From Discostella pseudostelligera (lineage: Eukaryota; Bacillariophyta; Thalassiosirophyceae; Thalassiosirales; Thalassiosiraceae): 12,256 bases of DNA. Below are positions 5,306 through 12,256 of this stretch, one piece after another. The number at the start of each line of letters is the position of its first letter. Positions within the stretch are counted from its first letter, which is position 1. Location: the NCBI GenBank assembly GCA_036940085.1, contig JALLBK010000832.1, positions 1-12,256 on the forward strand. The letters run 5' to 3'. A model generated the notes under the pieces. That model ran no database searches, was not told the origin of the DNA, and worked only from the letters and a program-made list of their open reading frames with translations. The position numbers and the translations under genes are program-made.

Positions 5306-7705
5306 TCACCAGTCGAACACATGGTCGCAGGTGTACTTGGCAGCAACGTTAGCATAGTGACTATACCACAAGAAGTTACATTGGTCATCCGTAAGGTCAC
5401 CGCAGTCTACACAGCTCAATTTCACTGCCCGTCGCAGAGCAACAAAATCCTGAACGAATGGCAACATATCATCATCAATATCATTTGTAAGCAAAGAGTA
5501 GTCATGATGCGCATGCCAATCAACTAGGAGAAAATACCGGAGCATGGCGAATGCCTCGTCCGGCAAGGTAGCGTGATTGTGCCTCAATAGATAATACACG
5601 TATTCACAACCCGACCACATGAGTAGGACATTCTCAAGACCGCAATGGGCTTGGTATGCACCAATGTCAGAGTTGAATCTCGGATCTTCTTCGTCTACAT
5701 TTAGGTGCCGGAACTCTCCAAAAGACGAAGTTGCGCGTTGTGGAATCTTACAACCCACTATTCTTGACCTCGATGAAATGGTCCAGTCGTAAATAGATTC
5801 TGCCATATCTCCTGTATTTGATGGATCTAAGACCTTAACGGCTTCTCCTACTCCGTGAAACAAGGCTATGAGTTGCACCCAATCAGGAAGACCTGCGTCT
5901 CGCGCAGTCTCAGCCAAGAGGAAGCAAAAAGTTCTCATTGACGGTGACGACGATGGCTTCGATGCTGACTCATAAGATGAACAAACTCGGAAAGAATGTG
6001 CAGGAAATGCATGAATCCACCCAAGCGCTTCGTATAGCGCTGCCCTCCCAAGACAGAAGTTTAGGAACCTTGACCTCATGGACAATACATAATCATACGT
6101 CTGCAACTTTATACACTTGCGATAGTGATGTCGACGGGAAGGTGTGTCACTAGTGCATTGAAGGCTAATGTCTGACCCATTCGCTTGCCAGAATGAGGGG
6201 AGCCGTGTACAAGCAAGAGTCTGTCGAATGGGGTCAGCAGTGAGGAAGGTGCCATGACAGGTACGCAATGCCCAAAGACTTTTTGTGGATTCAGTACGAG
6301 ACTGATCGTTGACATCAGTTGTACTGCCATCGGATGCACGGCATGGAACAAACAGTGTCCACTTATTGAGCGTTGAAGCGTCACAGTCCAAAACAGAATT
6401 ACAATCATTGTTGTCCTGTTCTTTGGGTGACAATGCACAAACTGATCCGTTGGGGGTTGCCAACAGTACATGACCATGCGTCGAACAAAACTGAATGCCC
6501 TCCGATGTCTCAGTAGCTAACCAGTCCACCTTCAACACTTCTGGACCTGCATTACTGCGCACAGTAAGTTTCCCCAAAGATCCTACTAATTGTACAGGTA
6601 GAAATGACCGCTTGTACGATGTCAAATGGGAAACTTGTTGTCGTCGTAGCCGCGCACGCTCCTGGTGGAATAATGATCCGGACTTTGTCGAAGGACGAAG
6701 ATTGATTTGCATCGGAATTTTCCTGTACGTTCCAGCATCATTATTGTTGACGTATTGAATTCTCTTCGGGCATTTGACGTAGCACCCAAGATGCTGATAA
6801 AACGACTCCAATTTGCCATACCGAGTGACGTCCTCTTCGGCATCGAGCATGCATTCCACATTATATAAATCCTTCCGATTGCATCCATCACTTTTGACCG
6901 GTCCTGCCTCTGCGTTGTCCGAATTTTCTTCCCAATCGTCATCATTGCAATATCTCGACTCCAGAGAAGAAAGTGCCTCCGAAAATAGCAACCCACCCAA
7001 GTCTCGCCCTCGATATTGACTCTTCACTTCCAGAACATGAATTTTAGCGTAGGCGGTACCATAACATGGATTAGGTGAATCGTCGTCCACTGAAGAATCA
7101 CCGACATCTACTGAAGACTTAGTATGCACAGACTTGCTTGTATTCTCTGGAAGCTCGGAAGAATATATAATTTTTGCAATGACACCAGCTCGATCCGATC
7201 GAAAGAGTAGAATTCGTTCCTCGCCACGATGTTTGGCAAGTGGCCCTCCCTGCCGGTGTTCCAGTCGTAGAGTGTAGAATTTATTGGTAGCTGCACGTCG
7301 ATCGATGTTGTTATTATTAGTAGTGGCGGTGCATCTCGTAGTGGCAGACGATGATGCCGCCGCCGCCGATTGGCCGCCGCGGACATTATTCGACAAATCA
7401 GCATCAGTAGAGAAGCCATGGCCAAAAATATCTCGAAGGCCAAACATTTTGCGGTTCACATTTTCCACAACAAATTCTTTCCACGATTTTGTATTCCTCC
7501 TTGCCCTTTTGGATAGAGGAGATGTCTCGGATTGGGCTGATAGGGACGGGTGTTGGCACTGGGCGGGGGGCTTATTGACGGACAACATCATGGTTTGGTA
7601 CTTGATAGGAGTAGGTTGGTAGGTTCGTGACGGTGGTGACGGTGAACGTGGGGAACGAGTACTAGGAGTCCATAGTAGATAGTAGGTGAACGGTGACGGC
7701 GGCAT
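5306..7705 (-). CDS. GNAT-like + fascin-like beta-trefoil + degenerate myo-inositol oxygenase fusion
   Basis: 799 aa from the ATG at 7705; the frame continues upstream to 7738 without another ATG, and the MM pair at 7591 is an alternative start. Residues ~1-140 are Ser/Pro/Asn-rich and low complexity. ~143-339 resemble a GNAT acetyltransferase: IHVLEVKSQYRGRDLGGLL (motif A), then ESFYQHLG and TYRKIPMQ, with an acidic insertion between. ~374-534 look like a fascin-type beta-trefoil (STHGHVLLATPNGSVCA; LRTCHGTFLTAD). ~537-799 match the myo-inositol oxygenase fold: GAYQAHCGLENVL, LPDEAFAMLRYFLL, DWHAHHDY, DDDMLPFVQDF and a C-terminal DHVFDW. MIOX oxidises myo-inositol to glucuronate using a diiron site of four His and two Asp. 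Here only the His of LFHGVGE (H617) remains. Its Asp neighbour is Gly, and the other ligands align with F593, G699, F725 and R758. Inositol oxidation is therefore unlikely; an acetyltransferase with a recognition module is one guess. The domain order is one I do not recognise. Confidence 0.82.
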   Translation of the reverse strand: MPPSPFTYYLLWTPSTRSPRSPSPPSRTYQPTPIKYQTMMLSVNKPPAQCQHPSLSAQSETSPLSKRARRNTKSWKEFVVENVNRKMFGLRDIFGHGFSTDADLSNNVRGGQSAAAASSSATTRCTATTNNNNIDRRAATNKFYTLRLEHRQGGPLAKHRGEERILLFRSDRAGVIAKIIYSSELPENTSKSVHTKSSVDVGDSSVDDDSPNPCYGTAYAKIHVLEVKSQYRGRDLGGLLFSEALSSLESRYCNDDDWEENSDNAEAGPVKSDGCNRKDLYNVECMLDAEEDVTRYGKLESFYQHLGCYVKCPKRIQYVNNNDAGTYRKIPMQINLRPSTKSGSLFHQERARLRRQQVSHLTSYKRSFLPVQLVGSLGKLTVRSNAGPEVLKVDWLATETSEGIQFCSTHGHVLLATPNGSVCALSPKEQDNNDCNSVLDCDASTLNKWTLFVPCRASDGSTTDVNDQSRTESTKSLWALRTCHGTFLTADPIRQTLACTRLPSFWQANGSDISLQCTSDTPSRRHHYRKCIKLQTYDYVLSMRSRFLNFCLGRAALYEALGWIHAFPAHSFRVCSSYESASKPSSSPSMRTFCFLLAETARDAGLPDWVQLIALFHGVGEAVKVLDPSNTGDMAESIYDWTISSRSRIVGCKIPQRATSSFGEFRHLNVDEEDPRFNSDIGAYQAHCGLENVLLMWSGCEYVYYLLRHNHATLPDEAFAMLRYFLLVDWHAHHDYSLLTNDIDDDMLPFVQDFVALRRAVKLSCVDCGDLTDDQCNFLWYSHYANVAAKYTCDHVFDW

Positions 7706-7925
7706 CCCGCCATTCTTTTCGCCGCTTGTCCTCGCCACATTAGCTTCCCGCTATTTTGTGGTCGCCAGTGTTCTTCCCGCCAAAAATCAACTTCACCGTC
7801 CGCCGTCGCCCGCCTGTCGCCTCGCCTGCATTCTGCATTGGATTTTGGATGTGGACCATGATTTCCGTCCTATCCTATGGAATATCGCGTCCAAAGAGAG
7901 AGAGAGATTAGGAGTCGCAATAACC
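7592..7925. promoter_or_regulatory. Divergent promoter region with E2F-type sites
   Basis: The minus-strand fusion gene starts at 7705 (or 7591) and the plus-strand transporter at 7926, so both promoters share 220-334 bp. TTCCCGCCAAAAA at 7774-7786 reads TTTTTGGCGGGAA on the other strand, a full E2F/DP consensus. TTCCCGCTATTTT (7745-7757) and TCCCGCC (7705-7711) are weaker relatives. No TATA box was found. Both flanking frames stay open across parts of this interval (plus strand to 7686, minus strand to 7738), so upstream start choices would overlap head-to-head. Confidence 0.55.
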
Positions 7926-9935
7926 ATGACATCCACCGCCCATTCGGCTCGATCAATCGATGACTTTTTAGAACATCTCTACCGGATACACAAGCGGCGG
8001 TTCGTCTTGTTGATAAACGATACCTCAAAAACAAACCATGCCGGGCCTCGAATCTTTCAATACCGTCATTATTGTTTACCTCCTCTGCCACTACTGGCAC
8101 TTTGCATTGCCAACTCTTCCGATGCTACAGAAATATTGATGCTATCTTACTTGTTGGCCAACCCAACTTTTCGACGGGACATGTTCTCGGATAGTTCTAA
8201 CGGAGGAGACGATGAGGCACAAGATTATGCATCGTCGATGCAAGGGGCGGAATATCTTGCGGCATCCATCTTCCTGGGAATGTTGATTGGAGGCACCACA
8301 CTAGGATTCCTATCAGATCAGTTTGGTAGACGTCCTACTCTGCTTGCTGGCCTTGTAACGAATGCTACTGCAGGACTATTGTCGTCCCTTCGTTTCTTGA
8401 CACCCACCAGTGCCCAGCTAACCATGTGGAGATTTATTGCTGGTATTGGCATTGGTGCTACAGTTCCATCCCTTTTCAGTCTCGCAAGTGAATGGTGTCC
8501 AAAGGAAGTGCGTGGAGCTGTAGTTACTCTCGTGGCTAGTTTTTGGATGGTGGGGAGTCTGTTCGTATCATCGCTGGCTTGGATATTATTTCGACGGGAA
8601 GATCTGCAAGAGAATTACCATGACATGGAAGCATCATTTCACACTTGGAGAATATTCGCTGCAGTATGTGCATTGCCGAGTGCCCTTGGTGCAGTTATGG
8701 TGTATGTATATGTACCCGAAAGTCCCCGATTTTTAGCGGCAAGAAAGCAAGAATATGATCAATCTGCATTTGTTTGCAATCGAATGGCCGGATTGATGGG
8801 TGTACAGCTGATGGTTGATGCATTTTACAAAGCAACTACCGGCATTGATGATCATGTAGATGATCATGTCGGTGATCATGTAGTGATCAAGGAATCTTCT
8901 GCATCAAACTCTACCTACAGAGCTGACAGTATTGCGAATGAAATGAATTACATAAATCCACTGACGGGTGTAGAATTACGATATCACCATGATTCGGGAA
9001 TACCTAATACTGCTGATACGGCTGTCAGTTCAAATTCATTGGTTACGAGGCTACGATTAGCACTTCAGACTATCCCTCGAACTCTACGAATAATACACTC
9101 TCCTCAACTGCTGATGCGCACAACGTTACCACTTCAAGTTATTTGGTTCTCCCTTTCATTCTCTACCTATGGTATCACCACATGGATCAATACTCTATTT
9201 CATGCAATTCATCTTCAAAATATATACTTCAACTCGTTCTTGTTTGCATTAGCAAACTTGCCGGGGAATATTGTGAGCATACTGTATTCGGATAGATTTG
9301 GTAGAAATCGTATGCTTGTGGGGAGCTTGATTGGTGCGGCGGGAGGATTGACGGGATTTGCATTCTTGGTGCATGGAAATGGCACTGCGGCTGAAAACGG
9401 CGAGGATGATGAATCGAAATTCAACGCCCGGACGTTTGGGGTTGTGTGTTTTGCATGCATATTTCAAATGTTCTCCATTATTTCCTGGAATACGATTGAT
9501 ATAATGACGGGTGAATTGTTCCCAACATCCGTGAGAAGTGCGGGCATGGGTATTTGTACAGCATGTGGCAGGTTCGGTGCCATGTTTGCCCAGTTTGTGT
9601 TTGCCAGGCTGATGATGGCTGGGAACGGCGAAGGAGAAGTAGCGTCGGTATATGTCCTTGTGGTAGCGGCAACGTCATTATTGATTGGGGCCGGTATGCC
9701 CATGTTTTTGCAGAGAGACATGACAATGGGGCACCTTCAAGATGAACTTTCGGAACCGACGAGTAGTAGATTTGTCACACTTGGCTGTATCAGCAATGCA
9801 TCTCCGAAGGATCATCTGAGTGATGACGAAGTGGATAATACCGCTGGACTGCAAAGCCGAAGCATGAATGAATACGACTCAATACAAGCAGAGTCAAGAC
9901 ACCGAACTTTGGAAGAAGAGGACTTTTTACTGTGA
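7926..9935 (+). CDS. Major facilitator superfamily transporter, SV2/SLC22-like
   Basis: 669 aa from ATG 7926. The frame is open 80 codons further up, but that part is not transporter-like and overlaps the divergent promoter, so I take the downstream ATG (context ACCATGA). SIDDFLEHLY near the start and SSDATEILMLSYLL in TM1 follow the SV2/SLC22 pattern. Then come GFLSDQFGRRPTLL (MFS motif A, ~128-140), WRFIAGIGIGATVP, SEWCPKEVRG, VPESPRFLAARK after TM6 (~263-274), a long acidic central loop (~300-370), a second motif A YSDRFGRNRMLVGS (~454-467), and ELFPTSVRSAGMG near TM11. About 12 membrane segments are expected. It would move small organic solutes or ions by facilitated diffusion or cation coupling; the substrate cannot be read from sequence. 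Unusual parts are a ~20-aa basic insert before TM1, a DDHV microrepeat in the loop and a ~70-aa acidic, Ser-rich cytosolic tail. Confidence 0.9.
   Translation: MTSTAHSARSIDDFLEHLYRIHKRRFVLLINDTSKTNHAGPRIFQYRHYCLPPLPLLALCIANSSDATEILMLSYLLANPTFRRDMFSDSSNGGDDEAQDYASSMQGAEYLAASIFLGMLIGGTTLGFLSDQFGRRPTLLAGLVTNATAGLLSSLRFLTPTSAQLTMWRFIAGIGIGATVPSLFSLASEWCPKEVRGAVVTLVASFWMVGSLFVSSLAWILFRREDLQENYHDMEASFHTWRIFAAVCALPSALGAVMVYVYVPESPRFLAARKQEYDQSAFVCNRMAGLMGVQLMVDAFYKATTGIDDHVDDHVGDHVVIKESSASNSTYRADSIANEMNYINPLTGVELRYHHDSGIPNTADTAVSSNSLVTRLRLALQTIPRTLRIIHSPQLLMRTTLPLQVIWFSLSFSTYGITTWINTLFHAIHLQNIYFNSFLFALANLPGNIVSILYSDRFGRNRMLVGSLIGAAGGLTGFAFLVHGNGTAAENGEDDESKFNARTFGVVCFACIFQMFSIISWNTIDIMTGELFPTSVRSAGMGICTACGRFGAMFAQFVFARLMMAGNGEGEVASVYVLVVAATSLLIGAGMPMFLQRDMTMGHLQDELSEPTSSRFVTLGCISNASPKDHLSDDEVDNTAGLQSRSMNEYDSIQAESRHRTLEEEDFLL
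8847..8882 (+). repeat. Three 12-bp repeats (GATGATCATGT) inside the transporter gene
   Basis: Units at 8847-8858, 8859-8870 and 8871-8882 differ by one or two bases and are followed by a partial unit. They encode DDHV-DDHV-GDHV in the central cytosolic loop. Each contains the palindrome TGATCA. In-frame slippage is the likely origin; the His/Asp run could bind metal, but that is speculation. Confidence 0.85.
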
Positions 9936-9958
9936 TGCAATTATTACGAATCAAATGT
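9936..9958. other. 23-bp spacer between convergent transporter and phosphatase genes
   Basis: The transporter TGA (9933-9935) and the phosphatase TAA (minus strand, 9961-9959) are separated by 23 bp. The two transcripts therefore almost certainly overlap in antisense at their 3' ends. Confidence 0.75.
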
Positions 9959-12196
9959 TTACACTTCCAAGTCTGCAATAGCTATCGCGATGTCGTCCCT
10001 GTACCTTCCTCCTTTATCTTCTTGCCAACCTTGAGCTGCAGCAAATATAAGGTCTTCACATGCTAGCAGTGGGTGTGAGGCTGTTTGCTCCTCTGTTGAT
10101 TCGCCTTTGTTGCCTGTGGAACCGTAGAGTCCCTTAGCAACGTGATTCACAATGTTTTGCTCCGGTAGATAATCCAACAAGCCCTAGTCGAGAAAAGAAT
10201 TGAAAAGTGCACGACGTATTGGCCCAGCGGTCAATTAAGTATCTAGCATGGGTCAACAAATGATCTGTGACGAAATGAAAGTGCAAATAGCTGATGATTG
10301 GAGTCGAAACGTACATCGGTAGCAGACACTGCAAAGATTTTAACGTCTTCTTCCGAATACGTAACACATTGGCCTGTGGACCTTGATTCGCCGGTTGCAG
10401 GATCTATCTCAACAGCTTCTTTGTCGTTGCATGTTCCATTTAAACTTCCCAATATCTTTCGCTTGATCTCTGTCATATCGAGAATATCAATCAATGGGTC
10501 AGGGATTACACCCACTTCACCAGCGTCCCAATCTCCGATGGATCTGCTCATGGCAAGTCCACTGGTGCCTGAGTCCACCACGATGAATATACAATGTTGC
10601 GTAAGAACAAAGTGATGTGGCGAATCAAATGCAAACACGTTACTTACTGCCAGTTGTTGGATCTTGGTACAGAACACGAGTGGTTCCTTTACCCGTAGTG
10701 AGGAACCCATTTGGTAAAAAGACAGTACCACCCATGTGTTCGACACGATCGCGTTCGGTGGGAATATGCGGCTTGTCTTCTCGCGTTCCAAATACAATTT
10801 TAGTAATTGTTTGTTTGTCATCATTATCGCCATTGGTAGATTGCAATGGAGATTTGATGTGCACAGCAATGAAGGAGCGACTATCTCCGGCGTTGGCAAC
10901 ATATATTTTCGTGCCTAGTTGCAAGACGACACTGGCCGTGCACCCACCCGACGGAGCGGCTGGCGAGGTTGCATCCAATTCGAGGAATGTTTCCCGAAGT
11001 ATTTGACTAATATCTAGATCTCTCTTTTGCTGATCAATTTCTTGGCTACCGTTCGAGACCATTGCTTCGTATTCGACGAGCTTGCTTCCCAATAACGCAG
11101 GTAATGTCTTAACCACATATTCCGACACCCTTTCTCCAAATTTTGCATGACCATCGAACGCCCCTATCAATATTCCAACTTTATACGGAGTAGATGAGTC
11201 ATCATTGCCTTTTCCGTCAGCAGACGACGAATTGATGTTACGGTAGGAATAGGGTGCGAGAGCCAATGCTCGGTCTTGATTGATCTGTTGATCTACTCTC
11301 CCCCCTTTGTATCCAATGAGAGTAAGAGTAGCAGCCTTGTCCGAGCCAGCAGAAGTCAACAACACCTTCATTTCATCTTCCAAGGATGTTTCTTTTCTCA
11401 AATTCGTTAGTTGAGCTTTCACATCCTCGTTATAATGCACATCCAAGGGTAAGAGTGGACAACCGTACACTGGACAAGTAGTGCCCAACCCGATTCTATG
11501 CGCGTGGTTTGGATGTAATGAATCCTGCTCCCCCTGACCGACGGTAATACCAGATATCATACCCGTCAACTCGTCTAACCCTGCAGCCTTTAATGCCCTG
11601 GATACGGCAACTACAGAGGAAGCCGTTACTTCCTTCGTGGCAACTCCAGTACCATCATCGAGGTGTACACCAGGATAACTATCAAATCCAACATATTCAA
11701 TTCCATAATTGTCATCCCTTTTCTTCTCAAGATGATAATTCACATTGGAAGTAGTTGTAATATCGCCATTTACAGTTCCAACGGAACTGAAAAATATTGC
11801 CGTGGCACAATAGTATGCTGCCAAAGATGCCGATGCCGTGGCAGTGGCAATGAATACTTTGGTCCCTAATCGTTTAATGGATGATTGATTTGTAGTATCA
11901 TTATTGGGGGGTTCGGTAGTTAGACGACGCATGGATAGGATTGAACCTCTTTGCAGAATCAAGTGTTGATGTTGTTGCGATGTATTTATTGGCAGCAGTG
12001 TTAGTGCAATGAAAGAGATTGATCGTCTTGACGCAGATGGTGTCGGTGTCGGTGTCAGCGGCGCCACACGAAGTTGAAGCGTATGATGTTGATGTTGATG
12101 GCAACCGCAAGCAACCGCAAGTGATTGACGGCGTGATCGAGCAGAATGAAGAGGGATACGCGAGATTGAGGACACCACGACGTTGGCCCGATGCAT
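9959..12196 (-). CDS. Membrane-anchored PP2C-family Ser/Thr protein phosphatase (three exons)
   Basis: Spliced product of 675 aa from exons 12196-10648, 10568-10315 and 10183-9959. PP2C enzymes dephosphorylate Ser/Thr using a Mn/Mg binuclear centre. Motifs in order: INQDRALA (~305-312), [11 protein letters not shown] (metal Asp 348), [56 protein letters not shown] (metal Asp, across the exon 2/3 junction) and [11 protein letters not shown] (final metal Asp). All metal ligands are present, so it is probably active. Residues 1-94 contain Arg, Ser and His but no acidic residue until E95, like an organellar presequence, and ~113-140 form a hydrophobic segment. Residues ~145-290 lie between membrane and catalytic domain and are unassigned, with a [12 protein letters not shown] motif. 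A second in-frame Met at 89 (11932) is an alternative start lacking the presequence-like part. Mitochondrial or plastid targeting, with the catalytic domain on one side of the membrane, is inferred. Confidence 0.92.
10184..10314 (-). other. PP2C intron 2
   Basis: 131 bp, donor GTACGT (from 10314) and acceptor CGACTAG (ending 10184), phase 0. Splicing joins SATD to GLLDYLPEQ, restoring the conserved PP2C SATDG motif. Confidence 0.9.
10569..10647 (-). other. PP2C intron 1
   Basis: 79 bp, donor GTAAGT (from 10647) and acceptor GGACTCAG (ending 10569), phase 1. Splicing joins DPTTG-S to [13 protein letters not shown], the expected PP2C continuity. Without splicing, a TAA follows two codons later. 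Confidence 0.9.
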
Positions 12197-12256
12197 GGCA
12201 AGTTGTTGTTATTCAGTTCATCATTATGGGGTACGATATGGTTTATGGTTGCCGGT
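12197..12256 (-). promoter_or_regulatory. 5' leader of PP2C gene
   Basis: 60 bp upstream of the start. In gene sense it begins ACCGGCAACCATAAACCAT (12256-12238) and contains a tiny uORF, ATG ATG AAC TGA (12224-12213), out of frame with the phosphatase. ACCGGCAACC also occurs in gene sense upstream of the HDAC at 3509-3518. Any promoter proper lies outside the window. Confidence 0.35.

Noticed and set aside
5306..7705. Active myo-inositol oxygenase
   Set aside because: Five of six iron ligands are substituted, so annotating it as an oxygenase would be misleading.
7686..7925. 80-codon N-terminal extension of the transporter ORF
   Set aside because: It overlaps the divergent promoter and the start of the opposite gene, has no transporter character, and a well-placed ATG exists at 7926.
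10243..10902. 219-codon minus-strand ORF covering PP2C exon 2
   Set aside because: Only its middle part is exon 2; the rest is intron and out-of-frame exon 1 sequence, as splice junctions and PP2C motifs show.

Overview
The window looks like gene-dense nuclear DNA of a photosynthetic stramenopile, most likely a diatom. This rests on four things: short GT-AG introns (73-131 bp) in two genes, intron-poor neighbours, closely packed convergent genes, and a protein combining the 'TDKY...DGICC' type of extracellular repeat with a CAP domain, which I associate with diatom proteins. The assignment comes from recognition, not from a search. No rRNA, tRNA, CRISPR array, insertion sequence or viral gene was seen.

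Layout from left to right. Positions 1-240 are 40 perfect hexamers of the form TNN-TAC, running off the left edge. The reading frame through them stays open to 396 and ends in a hydrophobic tail. Positions 397-1233 hold no convincing gene but contain four CACGTG palindromes in 74 bp and two E2F-like sites. Positions 1234-3009 (+) encode a type II membrane protein with two beta-sandwich-like repeats and a C-terminal CAP/SCP (PR-1-like) domain. Positions 3010-3635 are intergenic, with a ~31-bp tandem repeat carrying CACGTG and TTTGGCGGGA, then a short upstream ORF. Positions 3636-5213 (+) are a four-exon class II histone deacetylase. Positions 7705-5306 (-) encode a three-domain protein: a GNAT acetyltransferase-like domain, a fascin-like beta-trefoil and a myo-inositol-oxygenase fold that has lost nearly all its iron ligands. 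A short divergent promoter with an E2F-type site separates it from an MFS transporter of the SV2/SLC22 kind at 7926-9935 (+). Convergent to that, 23 bp away, is a three-exon, membrane-anchored PP2C-type protein phosphatase at 12196-9959 (-).

The genes are not an operon and share no obvious pathway. The HDAC, the phosphatase and the GNAT/trefoil/MIOX fusion are regulatory-type proteins, while the CAP protein and the transporter are membrane proteins. Two linking signals exist. E2F-like sites occur in three of the promoter regions, two of them combined with CACGTG. Two pairs of genes converge with very short spacers. The most unusual object is the GNAT-trefoil-pseudo-MIOX fusion.
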